Source of the DNA: Gammaproteobacteria bacterium
GTDB lineage: Bacteria; Pseudomonadota; Gammaproteobacteria; DSM-19610
NCBI GenBank assembly: GCA_030621785.1
Contig: JAUXGZ010000014.1
Span: forward strand, 1-37,211
Length of the DNA: 37,211 nt
Reading direction: 5' to 3'
Part shown: in pieces, positions 8,682-17,457 of the stretch
How positions within the stretch are numbered: the stretch's first letter is position 1
Layout: every line of letters starts with the position of its first letter
The notes under the pieces: generated by a model
Told to the model about the DNA's origin: nothing
Seen by the model: only the letters and a program-made list of their open reading frames with translations
The model's database searches: none
Program-made: the position numbers and the translations under genes

Positions 8682-9620
8682 TCACCGCTTCAGGTCAATG
8701 CCACTGGTTTTCTGGGCCATCATTGCTTTTACCAGGTCAACAATCACTGCAGCCGCCTCCACTGGCGGGGTACCCCCCTGGTGAATGTTGGAAATTACCG
8801 TCCGGTCAGACTCGATGGATTCGCTGGTGGGTTTATAGATTGCATAACAACTAAGGCTGTCCGACTGTCCAAGACCGGGGCGTTCTCCGATCAGCAGGAC
8901 ATTGACCTCAGCCTGCAGTAATTCACCGATTTCGTCCTGCGCCTTGACCCGACCATAACGCAGGAAAACCAGTGTACCCGTTTCCAGGCCTGCACTCTTC
9001 AGGCCGTTCAGCAACGGCGGTAGCAACTCTTCGTAATTATGAACGACGGCATCCGTGCTGAGACCATCGGAAATCACTACCTGCACCGTGGGCGATTTTT
9101 TACATTTCTCAGTGAGGATTTTTATGGCTTCATCGGACAATCTGCGTCCCAGGTCCGGCCGGGTCAGGTACTGTTCCTTGTTGCTGATCCGGGACTGTAT
9201 TTCCAGCAAGTCATGCTTTTGCAGCCACTCCGAGGGAATTTCCGTGGTCACCGTGTCCTTGGAACGTGCATGATCGGCCAGAAAGCGCAGCATCGGGGTC
9301 GTGCGTGGTCGCGGCCCCGCACGGCCAACACAGATCCTGGCCGTGGTTTGCCTCGCCAGGTCTTCAATGACACTCTGGTTCAGAGGGTGCTCGATGCCGA
9401 TCCATTTCTTGAATTTTTCTGTACCCAGATCTTCCAGCCCGGGACCACTGTCGCCTGCAGGCGGGGTTTCCCGGGATGTCTCCCGGGTACTTCCTGCGGT
9501 GTTGGCCGGGGTCACGTCGTTGTTGTTCGCAGGAATGAGCTGCACCTTGCCCTGCGCAGTCTTTTCACCCAACTGGCGTAGTACGGAGCTGACAATTTGC
9601 TGAATCTGCTGCTCATCCAT
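8682..9620 (-). CDS. eutC: Ethanolamine ammonia-lyase small (beta) subunit
   Basis: A 312-residue EutC, slightly longer than the enteric protein. With EutB it forms the adenosylcobalamin-dependent enzyme that splits ethanolamine into acetaldehyde and ammonia; EutC contributes to the cobalamin-binding interface. Diagnostic segments are [43 protein letters not shown] and the C-terminal [19 protein letters not shown]. The first 20 residues ([20 protein letters not shown]) form an amphipathic helix like known BMC-targeting peptides, followed by a low-complexity linker to about residue 70. It is separated from eutB by 3 bp and has a strong AGGGGG upstream. Confidence 0.97.
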   Translation of the reverse strand: MDEQQIQQIVSSVLRQLGEKTAQGKVQLIPANNNDVTPANTAGSTRETSRETPPAGDSGPGLEDLGTEKFKKWIGIEHPLNQSVIEDLARQTTARICVGRAGPRPRTTPMLRFLADHARSKDTVTTEIPSEWLQKHDLLEIQSRISNKEQYLTRPDLGRRLSDEAIKILTEKCKKSPTVQVVISDGLSTDAVVHNYEELLPPLLNGLKSAGLETGTLVFLRYGRVKAQDEIGELLQAEVNVLLIGERPGLGQSDSLSCYAIYKPTSESIESDRTVISNIHQGGTPPVEAAAVIVDLVKAMMAQKTSGIDLKR

Positions 9621-9623
9621 GGT

Positions 9624-10994
9624 TCATTCCCCCTGAAAGAAAACTGACGGGTCACCCGCCCTCGCGGTGAGGCGACCGCTGCACATTAGACCCCTGGATT
9701 CCATCCACGCCTCGAATTCCGGCGCCGGCCGGTAGCCGAACAGTTGCCGCACGGTAGCCGTATCGTGCCAGCTGGTGGTCTGGTAATTCAGCATGCAATC
9801 GTCACCCATGGGCAGGCCCATCACGAAATTAACGCCCGCTGCTGCCAGCAGTACAATCAGGTTTTCGTTTGAATTCTGGTCGGTATCGGCGTGGTTGGTA
9901 TAACAGGCGTCGCAACCCATGGGTAAACCGGAAAGCTTGCCCATGAAATGATCCTCAAGTCCCGCCCGAATGATTTGCTGGTGATTGAACAGATACTCGG
10001 GACCAATGAAACCGACCACAGTGTTAACCAGATGTGGGTGGTAACGCCGGGCCAGACCGTAGCAACGCGCCTCCATGGTTACCTGGTCTGCACCATAGTG
10101 GGCATCTGCCGACAACGCCGAACCCTGTCCGGTTTCAAAATACATCACATTCGGTCCCGCCAGCCGGCAATAGCTCTGTCCACATTCGTATGCATCATCC
10201 AGCATCGTGACCGTAACCCCGAACTCCTCCAGCCCTTTCTGGCTACCGGAGATGCTCTGGAAAATCAGCCCGCCAGGTGCACCGGCCTTGATGGCCTCGA
10301 CCTGGGTGGTGACGTGTGCCAATACACAGGGCTGGGTAGGGATTTTCCATTTATCGATAATTTCCTGCACCGCGTGCAGCATGCGGCTGGTGTTTTCGAC
10401 GCTATCGGTTACCGGGTTGATACCGATCACCGCATCACCGCAGCCATAGGACAGCCCCTCGTAGACCTGTGCCACGATGCTGTCTACATTGTCCCGGGTA
10501 TCATTGGGTTGCAGTCGGCAACTGAAGTGCCCCGGCAAACCGATGGTATTATTGGCCTTGGTAACCACGGTCAGTTTTTTACCCCCGTACATCAGATCGG
10601 CATTCGAGCAAATCTTTGCTACCGCGGCCACCATTTCGGAAGTCAGTCCACGGCGCAGGCGTTCGTAGTGTTCCAGGCTATGCTCATCGCTGAGGATATA
10701 CTCCCGCAACTCACTCACAGTCCAGTTTCTGATGGATTCGTAGATAGCTTCATTAACCCCGTCCTGAATCACACGGGTAATTTCATCATCTTCGTAAGGC
10801 ACAACCGGGTTGTCCCGCAGTGTTTGCAGAGTCATCTCGCTTAACACTTGCTTGGCCGCCACGCGCTGCCGGGCAGACTCTGCCGCAACTCCGGCGAGTA
10901 CATCTCCGGAGCGCAGTTCGTTCGCTCTGGCCAGCACATCCTTGACATCCCTGAACTGGTAGACTTCTCCAAACAACGTTGTCTTGAGTGCCAT
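9624..10994 (-). CDS. eutB: Ethanolamine ammonia-lyase large (alpha) subunit
   Basis: A 456-residue EutB, the TIM-barrel catalytic subunit of adenosylcobalamin-dependent ethanolamine ammonia-lyase. Residues known to bind substrate in the E. coli enzyme are found at the same numbers here: Arg160 and Gln162 (SCRLQ), Asn193 (GIN), Glu287 (YFE) and Asp362 (GCD). The enzyme should therefore be functional. It requires adenosylcobalamin, yet no adenosyltransferase (EutT or PduO) is encoded in this window. It forms a compact eutA-eutB-eutC-eutL block with gaps of 10, 3 and 13 bp. Confidence 0.98.
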   Translation of the reverse strand: MALKTTLFGEVYQFRDVKDVLARANELRSGDVLAGVAAESARQRVAAKQVLSEMTLQTLRDNPVVPYEDDEITRVIQDGVNEAIYESIRNWTVSELREYILSDEHSLEHYERLRRGLTSEMVAAVAKICSNADLMYGGKKLTVVTKANNTIGLPGHFSCRLQPNDTRDNVDSIVAQVYEGLSYGCGDAVIGINPVTDSVENTSRMLHAVQEIIDKWKIPTQPCVLAHVTTQVEAIKAGAPGGLIFQSISGSQKGLEEFGVTVTMLDDAYECGQSYCRLAGPNVMYFETGQGSALSADAHYGADQVTMEARCYGLARRYHPHLVNTVVGFIGPEYLFNHQQIIRAGLEDHFMGKLSGLPMGCDACYTNHADTDQNSNENLIVLLAAAGVNFVMGLPMGDDCMLNYQTTSWHDTATVRQLFGYRPAPEFEAWMESRGLMCSGRLTARAGDPSVFFQGE

Positions 10995-11004
10995 ATTCTT
11001 CTCT

Positions 11005-12432
11005 CTATGAAGGAAATGCCAACGACTTCACGGTCAATGGTACTATTTCACCGCCGAAGTAAGCCTGACCGATATCGATATAATCACCATCGTGGGTGAT
11101 AACCTCATCAATGACCGCAAGCGCGCGCGGCTGCACCAGGGGCTGTAGTTCCATACCCAGCACCTTACCCAGATCGTTATGCACAACGATCAGCACTTCA
11201 CGACTGCCATCGCTGTGTTGACGGTAAAACTCGGCCAGCGCCTCGGCCGCCTGGCGCACAGCCCGGTACCTGACCGGCATGGACCCATCCAGGGCGATGG
11301 CGTATTGATCCGTCATCGTATCGAGATCCATACGTAAGGCAGCGTCTTCCACCGCATGCACAATATCCGGCTCCGCATCCTGCCAATCGATATTCGGATG
11401 TACTACCGGTACATTTTTGATTGGCAGGGCTTTCGTATTCAGCCAGATAGTACTCCCGCTCAGCGCCACCGAGTAGGTACCCGCGCCAATAACCGTCGCC
11501 CGCAGGGTCTGTTTCGATGGACGGACCGGTAATGCACTCAGCAAGGGATGTTGCAGCAGCGCCCTGGCCAACAGCACACCGATATCACCATAGACATAAT
11601 CAGGTGAAGAGCGGGCCTGCAACTGATAGTAACAGGCACCCACGCCTCCGCTGAGGAACACGGCGTCGATCGCAACCGGTTTCAGGCCTGGTGTCATTAA
11701 CAGATGACTGGCCAGCGAACCGGGTTCTCCCTTCGCACAGGCCACGATCAAATCCGCCATGCGGGCGGCAACGCGGCGCAGGTGATCGATACTGAGCTGG
11801 CTCTTGTCCAGGTCCTGGCCGAAAACTTCCTGTATCACTTTGCGCGCCGGGGGGTGGATGCGCGTTACCCGGCCCTCGTGATCTGTCTCGATCAGCCGAC
11901 CACCAACATTCAGACAGGCGGTATCCATAACCCGCTGGCCCTCAAACACGGCGTAATTAGTAGTTCCTCCACCGACATCGATGTTCATAACCCGTTGGTG
12001 TTCCCGTTGCGCCAGTTCCGCAGCGCCACTACCCCGCCCGGCAATCACCGACTCCAGGTGGGGACCCGCTGTGGCCACGACGAAATCACCCAACTGTTCG
12101 GACAGGTCAAGCACTGCCTCACGGGCGTTCTGTGCCTTCGAAGATTCACCGGTAATGATAATGGCGCCGGTTTCAATATCTGTGACACTCAGGCCGGCAC
12201 GGTCAAACTGCTGCAGAATAAACTGTCGCAGTTGCTCCGGCTGGATGAAACCGCTGTCATTAATAGGAGTAAAGGCAACCGGACTTTCATAGATCACTTC
12301 ACGGTCGATAAATTCATACTGCGAGACCTGATTGGCCGGCGACCGGTTAACCAGCGTCAGGCGCGAAAATATCACCTGCGTGGTGGTAGTCCCGATGTCT
12401 ATACCGACGCTGTGGATGGTTTTGCGATGCAT
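11005..12432 (-). CDS. eutA: EutA, ethanolamine ammonia-lyase reactivating factor
   Basis: EutA is an actin/Hsp70-fold ATPase that exchanges damaged cobalamin out of EutBC. The start is set at ATG 12432 (475 residues), because the first phosphate motif GIDIGTTTTQ then lies at residues 10-19 as in known EutA, and the gene begins 13 bp after eutJ. The longer frame from 12495 would overlap eutJ and add a residue stretch with no family counterpart. Other signatures are IITGES, the second phosphate motif NIDVGGGTTNYA, FLSGGVGACYY and the C-terminal DYIDIGQAYFGGEIVPLTVK. Its retention fits an active EutBC. Confidence 0.95.
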   Translation of the reverse strand: MHRKTIHSVGIDIGTTTTQVIFSRLTLVNRSPANQVSQYEFIDREVIYESPVAFTPINDSGFIQPEQLRQFILQQFDRAGLSVTDIETGAIIITGESSKAQNAREAVLDLSEQLGDFVVATAGPHLESVIAGRGSGAAELAQREHQRVMNIDVGGGTTNYAVFEGQRVMDTACLNVGGRLIETDHEGRVTRIHPPARKVIQEVFGQDLDKSQLSIDHLRRVAARMADLIVACAKGEPGSLASHLLMTPGLKPVAIDAVFLSGGVGACYYQLQARSSPDYVYGDIGVLLARALLQHPLLSALPVRPSKQTLRATVIGAGTYSVALSGSTIWLNTKALPIKNVPVVHPNIDWQDAEPDIVHAVEDAALRMDLDTMTDQYAIALDGSMPVRYRAVRQAAEALAEFYRQHSDGSREVLIVVHNDLGKVLGMELQPLVQPRALAVIDEVITHDGDYIDIGQAYFGGEIVPLTVKSLAFPS

Positions 12433-12445
12433 ATTCCGGCGCGCC

Positions 12446-13291
12446 TCAGCCCACGACCCGTAAAGCCGGCGCAACATCCAGGCTATAGCTGGCAATGGCC
12501 AGTGGTGTCAGATACAACGGCTCCTGCGGCAGCACCACGGTCCGGTCCCTTAATTCTGCGGCAAACGCATCAAGGAAACCCGGCAGACAACAACTGCCGC
12601 CGCTGAGGTAAATCGTCGGCACTGCATACCCGTCAATATGGCTGCGCACGATGTCCGCCATTTTCTCGATGACCGGCCGTACAATCTCTGCCACGCTGTG
12701 ATCCTGACACTGCCGCTTGTGCTGTTCGGCCTGGTCCGGGTCGATACCCATATGACCCGCCAGAGCCAGCGTGACGTGATGCCCGCCGGTGGCATCATCG
12801 AGGGATGCGATAATCTTTCCGTCTTTCACGATGGCGGTACCGGTGGTACCACCACCGATATCAACCACAGCGCCATCCCGGATTCCCAGCAAGGTTGCCA
12901 CACTGCTGGGCTCATCGACCACATGCCTGACTTCAACACCTGCTGCTTCAACTACATTGGTGGAAATGCGGGCATCGGTGCCGGGGGGAAAGGATGTCAC
13001 AACCTCGGTCACAGACTGTCCCAGACAATCCTCCAGCTGTTTCAACTGCTGCCGCACAATGGTACAGGCCCGGGTATAGTCAACCACGATGCCATCGCGC
13101 ACCACGTCCGCCCAGGTCATAAAGGCAGCGACCGGGTTAGCCCTGCCGTCCACGGCAATCGTCTGTATATCCGCAGTACCCAGATCCACACCTACCTGAC
13201 AGTCACCGTTATCATCCGCCACGGATGTAGCCTGGTTGACGATTTCCGCCACCTGTTTCAACCGCCGGTTAATGTCCCTGAGTGCGTCCAC
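12446..13291 (-). CDS. eutJ: EutJ, Hsp70-like chaperone of the eut operon
   Basis: EutJ is an Hsp70/actin-like protein of unknown exact role, probably helping assembly or reactivation of compartment enzymes. The start is chosen as GTG 13291 (281 residues), 8 bp after the eutE stop with AGGTGG just upstream; an in-frame extension to 13441 exists but lies inside eutE. Motifs are VGVDLGTADIQT (about 33-44), ATLLGIRDGAVVDIGGGTTG, DDATGGHHVTLALAGHM and the C-terminal YLTPLAIASY. Length and motifs match the enteric protein. Confidence 0.93.
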   Translation of the reverse strand: MDALRDINRRLKQVAEIVNQATSVADDNGDCQVGVDLGTADIQTIAVDGRANPVAAFMTWADVVRDGIVVDYTRACTIVRQQLKQLEDCLGQSVTEVVTSFPPGTDARISTNVVEAAGVEVRHVVDEPSSVATLLGIRDGAVVDIGGGTTGTAIVKDGKIIASLDDATGGHHVTLALAGHMGIDPDQAEQHKRQCQDHSVAEIVRPVIEKMADIVRSHIDGYAVPTIYLSGGSCCLPGFLDAFAAELRDRTVVLPQEPLYLTPLAIASYSLDVAPALRVVG

Positions 13292-13299
13292 CAGCCCAC

Positions 13300-14691
13300 C
13301 TATACAATGCGAAAGGAATCGATAATGGTGCAGCGGCGTTTGCGCACAAAGGTGGCTGCATTGGTGACACCCTCGCCGGTCGGTGTAGAAATGGTCATGC
13401 TGGTCCAGCCTTCGCCCCCGGCTCCCAGGCCTGCCAGGCAAGGCCCGTTTTTAACGAACAGGCTGGTGTTGATTTCTTCAGCCATGCGCGACAGGTTATC
13501 GATGTTCCTGGAGTGCATGGCCGCGGTGTGACGATTACCCATTTCCAGTTCTACACCGATAGTGATGGCATCATCGGCATTGTTGGCCCGCACCAGCGCC
13601 AGTACCGGCATCATCAATTCAGTTACCGCAAATACGTGATCCTTTCCCCCTTCGACAATCAACAGACGGGTATCCGCAGGCACGTCGAAACCGGCCGCTT
13701 TGGCGATAACCGCAGCATCCCTTCCTACCCATTTGGCATTCACCGAAGGCTTGTCACCGGGATAGTTTTTCAGTACCAGCCGGGCCACTGCTTCCGCCTG
13801 CTGATCGTCGATGATCACCGCACCGTGACGTTGCAGTGCTTCCTTCAGGGAATCAGCAATGGAGTCGACGGCGATGATTTCCTTTTCATCGGCACAGATA
13901 ATATTGTTGTCGAAACCTGCTCCCTGGACGATGCTGATAGCGGCGCGTTCAATGTCGGCGGTTTCATCCACCACCACGGGCGGGTTGCCCGGCCCGGCGG
14001 CTATCAGGCGCTTGTCGGTTACCGAGCGGGCAGCATTAACCACCGCATCCCCACCGGTAACCACCAGCAGATTGATACCGGGGTAGACAAACAGCTTCTG
14101 GGCGTTATCCAGCGACGGATCGGCCACCGTGGTGACAATGCCATCGGGTCCGCCGGCCCGCACACTGGCTTCGTTCACCAGTTGCACAGTTCGCTGTGAT
14201 ACCGCTTTGGCCGCAGGATGAGGTGCAAATACCACCGAATTGCCGGCGGCTATCATGCTGATGCTGTTGTTGATCACGGTAGCCGAGGGGTTGGTCGAAG
14301 GGGTAACCGAGGCGATCACCCCCCAGGCGGCATTCTCCATCAGGGACAGGCCGTAATCCCCACTCATGGCGGTAGGAAATACCACTTCGGGCCCCGGTGT
14401 CCGGTTCGCCACCAGCAGGTTCTTGGCGGTCTTGTCTTCCACCCGGCCGAAACCGGTTTCAAGCACGGCCATCTCCGCCAGCTCCCGTGCATGCTGACGG
14501 GCTGTGACACGAATTTCCTCAATAACCTTCTGCCGCAGCGCAATCTTGCGGATCTGTTTCTGCGCCGAACTGGCGGCGGCTACGGCATCATCCAGTGACT
14601 GGTAAATGCCGTGCTCCCCTCTGACGCTGTCTGGATGATTGAGCTGTTCAATCACCCGCCGAACAATAGTTTCTATTTCCTGCTGATTCAT
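13300..14691 (-). CDS. eutE: EutE, CoA-acylating acetaldehyde dehydrogenase
   Basis: A 463-residue aldehyde dehydrogenase that converts acetaldehyde, CoA and NAD+ to acetyl-CoA and NADH inside the compartment. The catalytic cysteine is C266 in FDNNIICADEK. Other conserved parts are VTPSTNPSATVINN, LRANNADDAI-like and NTSLFVKNGPCLAGLG. The N-terminus (MNQQEIETIVRRVIEQL) is the amphipathic encapsulation helix, strongly resembling that of EutC here. GAGGAG lies 5 nt before the ATG. Since no eutG alcohol dehydrogenase follows, NADH from this step needs another route to re-oxidation. Confidence 0.97.
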   Translation of the reverse strand: MNQQEIETIVRRVIEQLNHPDSVRGEHGIYQSLDDAVAAASSAQKQIRKIALRQKVIEEIRVTARQHARELAEMAVLETGFGRVEDKTAKNLLVANRTPGPEVVFPTAMSGDYGLSLMENAAWGVIASVTPSTNPSATVINNSISMIAAGNSVVFAPHPAAKAVSQRTVQLVNEASVRAGGPDGIVTTVADPSLDNAQKLFVYPGINLLVVTGGDAVVNAARSVTDKRLIAAGPGNPPVVVDETADIERAAISIVQGAGFDNNIICADEKEIIAVDSIADSLKEALQRHGAVIIDDQQAEAVARLVLKNYPGDKPSVNAKWVGRDAAVIAKAAGFDVPADTRLLIVEGGKDHVFAVTELMMPVLALVRANNADDAITIGVELEMGNRHTAAMHSRNIDNLSRMAEEINTSLFVKNGPCLAGLGAGGEGWTSMTISTPTGEGVTNAATFVRKRRCTIIDSFRIV

Positions 14692-14720
14692 CCTGCGCTC
14701 CTCATCGGGCGAGTCGACGT

Positions 14721-15017
14721 CTATGAACCCTTCTGATAATTCATTCCCTGCGCCGATGACACTTCATCAACGATACCGACCACACTCAGATCGACTGGCG
14801 TGTTGCCCTCGCTACCTATTGACAGGCGTGCCGAACTACCCGTTACCACCAACACCCATTCACCGTTACCGGCACCGAGGTTATCCACCGCGACATGCAC
14901 CGCCTGTTCCGGGCGGCCCTTACTGTCCATTAGCTGGACCAGTAACAATTTATCCATGCCCAGACGCGAATTGCGAACCGTGGCGACAACCTGTCCAATC
15001 ACTTGTGCCAGACGCAT
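14721..15017 (-). CDS. eutN: EutN, pentameric vertex protein of the shell
   Basis: A 98-residue BMC vertex protein of the EutN/CcmL family, which forms pentamers that close the corners of the polyhedral shell. The N-terminal MRLAQVIGQVVATVR, the central AVDNLGAGNGEWVLVVTGSSAR and the C-terminal VVGIVDEV are characteristic. It is the only vertex-type protein in the window. It starts after a 55-bp spacer from the upstream hexamer gene; a GGGGG run lies shortly before the ATG. Confidence 0.95.
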   Translation of the reverse strand: MRLAQVIGQVVATVRNSRLGMDKLLLVQLMDSKGRPEQAVHVAVDNLGAGNGEWVLVVTGSSARLSIGSEGNTPVDLSVVGIVDEVSSAQGMNYQKGS

Positions 15018-15049
15018 ACAAGTACCCCCTGGAACCTGATCGAGAACTT

Positions 15050-15062
15050 CCCCCGGGGGGGG
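15050..15062. repeat. C5G8 homopolymer tract between two shell genes
   Basis: Five C (15050-15054) are followed by eight G (15055-15062) on the plus strand, in the 55-bp gap between the second eutM and eutN. The tract can form a compact GC hairpin in the transcript and is prone to slippage. It ends 10 bp before the eutM stop at 15073, so it affects no reading frame. Confidence 0.6.
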
Positions 15063-15072
15063 TGCCCCGGAT

Positions 15073-15354
15073 TCAGCTCAGTTTAATGGGAAATATAGCT
15101 TCGAGATCTTCATGAGGCCGGGGAATAACATGTACCGCAACCAGTTCTCCCAACCGCTGTGCAGCGGCGGCACCGGCATCGGTAGCCGCCTTGCAGGCCG
15201 CAACGTCACCCCGTATCAGGGCAGTCACATAACCGGAACCAATCTGCTGGTAACCAACCAGCGTAACCCGGGCGGCCTTGACCATTGCATCGGATGCCTC
15301 GATCAACGAGGTCAACCCCTTGGTTTCAATAATACCCAGTGCTTCCATCGACAT
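15073..15354 (-). CDS. eutM: EutM-like hexameric shell protein, second copy
   Basis: A 93-residue single-domain BMC-H protein. It begins [14 protein letters not shown], with the pore-lining loop [16 protein letters not shown] and the C-terminal [14 protein letters not shown]. Homohexamers tile the shell facets and the IGSG loop lines the central pore. GAGGAG lies 8 nt before ATG 15354. It is highly similar to the gene immediately upstream, so this is a tandem duplication. Differences are Tyr after GSG rather than Met and a short neutral C-terminus rather than a basic tail. Confidence 0.95.
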   Translation of the reverse strand: MSMEALGIIETKGLTSLIEASDAMVKAARVTLVGYQQIGSGYVTALIRGDVAACKAATDAGAAAAQRLGELVAVHVIPRPHEDLEAIFPIKLS

Positions 15355-15372
15355 TGTGTCAACTCCTCAGTT

Positions 15373-15678
15373 TTATCTGGCCGCGCTCTTGCGCGGTTTG
15401 GCTGCCGTCATGGCAGGAAAAATAGCCTCCAGGTCATCATGGGGCCGCGGTATAACATGAACCGCCACTACTTCCCCGAGTCTTTCTGCGGCAGCAGCGC
15501 CGGCATCGGTAGCCGCCTTGCAGGCTGCCACGTCACCTCTCACCAGCGCAGTAACCATGCCGCTGCCGATCTGTTGATATCCAACCAACGTTACCCGTGC
15601 CGCCTTTACCATGGCATCGGATGCCTCGATTAAGGCGGTCAGGCCTCGTGTTTCAATAATGCCAAGTGCTTCCATCAT
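15373..15678 (-). CDS. eutM: EutM-like hexameric shell protein, first copy with basic tail
   Basis: A 101-residue BMC-H shell protein with the same core as its neighbour ([43 protein letters not shown]). It ends with an added basic tail, [12 protein letters not shown], about eight residues longer than the second copy. GGGAGGA lies 8 nt upstream of the first of two adjacent ATG codons, supporting 15678. It is followed 18 bp later by the second copy. Probably the bulk facet protein; the tail could face one side of the shell and bind cargo or nucleic acid, which is inference. Confidence 0.95.
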   Translation of the reverse strand: MMEALGIIETRGLTALIEASDAMVKAARVTLVGYQQIGSGMVTALVRGDVAACKAATDAGAAAAERLGEVVAVHVIPRPHDDLEAIFPAMTAAKPRKSAAR

Positions 15679-15714
15679 GATGTATTCCTCCCGGTTAAGG
15701 ATCTTGTCAGTATG

Positions 15715-16701
15715 CTACTCTCTCGCGACCATGCAGGACGCCAGTACGGTGACATCAACGATGTCGTCGGCGCTCGCACCACGGGACAGATCGTGCATGG
15801 GCTTGCCGAGCCCCTGCAATAACGGCCCGAGCGCCAGGTAATCACACAGGCGCTGGGCCACCTTGTAGCCAATATTTCCCGCACTAAGTGAAGGAAATAC
15901 TAGCACATTGGATTGACCCTGCAATGGACTGTCAGGAGATTTCTGCCTTGCGACTTCTGGCACAATAGCAGCATCAAATTGCAGTTCACCGTCGACCAGC
16001 AGATCGGGGTGGCGCTGACGCACCAGTTCACAAGCCTCTCGCACCCGCTGTGCGGCAGGATGATTTGAACTTCCATGGGTAGAAAATGACAACATGGCCA
16101 CGCGGGGTGTTTCACCAGTCAGACTGGCATAATTGCGGGCGCTATCGATAGCGATGTCCGCCAGTTGCCCGGGGTCAGGCTCCGGCACCACACCGGCATC
16201 GGCAAACGCACGCGTCTCCGTGCCGTCCGGGGAAACCATCAGGAAGATACTGGACACGGTTTTCTGCCCGGGAGCCAGTCCGATACAGCGCAGCGCAGCG
16301 CGAATCACATCGCCGGTGGTTGACAGATTCCCGGCAATACAAAGCTCAGCCTGCCCGCTGGCAACCATACTCGCACCATAGTACAGGGGGTTGTGTATCA
16401 GGCTGGTGGCCTCGGCTTCACTCATACCCTTTTCGCGCTGACGTTCCTGCAAGGTACGGGCAAAACCCGCACTGGCCGCCGATGCCACCGGGTCAACAAT
16501 GGTCAGGCAAGGCAAGGCAACGCCGCTGCAATGGGCAAGGTCTCTCAATTCGAAAGGATGGCCGATCAGAATCGGCTCGGCCAGACCCTCTGTTTTCAAC
16601 TGGTTGGCGGCGTGCAGTACACGAGCATCACAGGCATCGGGAAAAACAACGCTGCGGGGCGATTTTCGACACAGCTCGCGACAGTGCTCAAGCAACTTCA
16701 T
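15715..16701 (-). CDS. eutD: EutD, phosphate acetyltransferase
   Basis: A 328-residue single-domain phosphotransacetylase of the EutD type, lacking the N-terminal regulatory domains of long Pta enzymes. It converts acetyl-CoA and phosphate to acetyl phosphate, recycling CoA in the compartment. Family segments are SVVFPDACDARVL near the start, GNLSTTGDVIRAAL, SFSTHGSSNHP, DGELQFDAAIVP and VFPSLSAGNIGYK. It is placed directly after eutQ (9-bp gap), where enteric operons have eutT in between. With EutQ it forms the acetate-producing branch. Confidence 0.95.
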   Translation of the reverse strand: MKLLEHCRELCRKSPRSVVFPDACDARVLHAANQLKTEGLAEPILIGHPFELRDLAHCSGVALPCLTIVDPVASAASAGFARTLQERQREKGMSEAEATSLIHNPLYYGASMVASGQAELCIAGNLSTTGDVIRAALRCIGLAPGQKTVSSIFLMVSPDGTETRAFADAGVVPEPDPGQLADIAIDSARNYASLTGETPRVAMLSFSTHGSSNHPAAQRVREACELVRQRHPDLLVDGELQFDAAIVPEVARQKSPDSPLQGQSNVLVFPSLSAGNIGYKVAQRLCDYLALGPLLQGLGKPMHDLSRGASADDIVDVTVLASCMVARE

Positions 16702-16710
16702 GACCCTGGC

Positions 16711-17436
16711 CTAACCCGCCCAGTCCGCTGGATAGGTGACATACACAAAGCGCACCGAACCAGGTGTGCCGAATTCAATGCTGGCACCATCCGGTATGAA
16801 AAATACATCACCCGGTTTGCCGACATAGGTCTTGCCGTCTGCGCGGATATGCAACTCCCCTTCCAGCACGATATCGATCTCGTCGTACTTCAGGGTCCAG
16901 GGGAAAAAGGCGTTTTCCCACGACATATAACCCGCACTCATACGTGCCTGGTCTGCGCTGTTAATTACATCGGTGAGGCCAATATTTTTGCCCGGCGCAC
17001 CATCAAAGCGGCCCATCTGGACCGAGTTGCCACGCACCAGCACTACGCCGTTATCGGCCAGCTGGCGCTGGCAACTGCCGGCGGGCGCACCCGCTTCCAG
17101 TTCCTGCATGGCCTTGCGTACCAGCTGCTCGAGCAGTCTCGGGTCAACGCTGCCGGCAGGCAATCGCTCACTTACCGCCTGCTGGATTTTCTGCACCGCC
17201 CCGGCATCACCACCGCTACCCGGTAGCTGGTTGCTGATTGACTGCTCAAGTTTATTCAGGGCACATGTCTGGCCACCGGCAGGACTTGTTTCATCCTGCG
17301 TGAGACTGATACCCAGCTTGGCCGCCATATCGCGAGCCTCCGGGGTGACAATGGTGCTGCTCAGTGGCGCGGCGATGGAAGTTTGCCCGCGCTCCTTGCA
17401 CTCTCTGATTGTATTTGCACTAATCAGAGTTTTCAT
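16711..17436 (-). CDS. eutQ: EutQ, cupin protein with reported acetate kinase activity
   Basis: A 241-residue EutQ. The N-terminal part (MKTLISANTIRECKERG) and the linker lead to a C-terminal cupin fold at about 130-241, including DEIDIVLEGELHIRADG and KPGDVFFIPDGASIEFG. Salmonella EutQ has been shown to have acetate kinase activity and to be needed for compartment biogenesis in anaerobic growth; the same role is assumed here. AGGAGG lies 5 nt before the ATG. It lies 21 bp after eutP. No separate acetate kinase gene is visible, so EutQ may be the local ATP-yielding step. Confidence 0.93.
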   Translation of the reverse strand: MKTLISANTIRECKERGQTSIAAPLSSTIVTPEARDMAAKLGISLTQDETSPAGGQTCALNKLEQSISNQLPGSGGDAGAVQKIQQAVSERLPAGSVDPRLLEQLVRKAMQELEAGAPAGSCQRQLADNGVVLVRGNSVQMGRFDGAPGKNIGLTDVINSADQARMSAGYMSWENAFFPWTLKYDEIDIVLEGELHIRADGKTYVGKPGDVFFIPDGASIEFGTPGSVRFVYVTYPADWAG

Positions 17437-17457
17437 ACCGGCCTCCTGGTTACTGAA

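Noticed and set aside
12433-12495. Extended N-terminus of EutA from 12495
   Set aside because: It overlaps eutJ and adds residues without counterpart in EutA; ATG 12432 fits the family start.
12638-14199. Long plus-strand frames opposite eutJ and eutE
   Set aside because: They are antisense shadows of well-supported genes and encode no recognisable protein.
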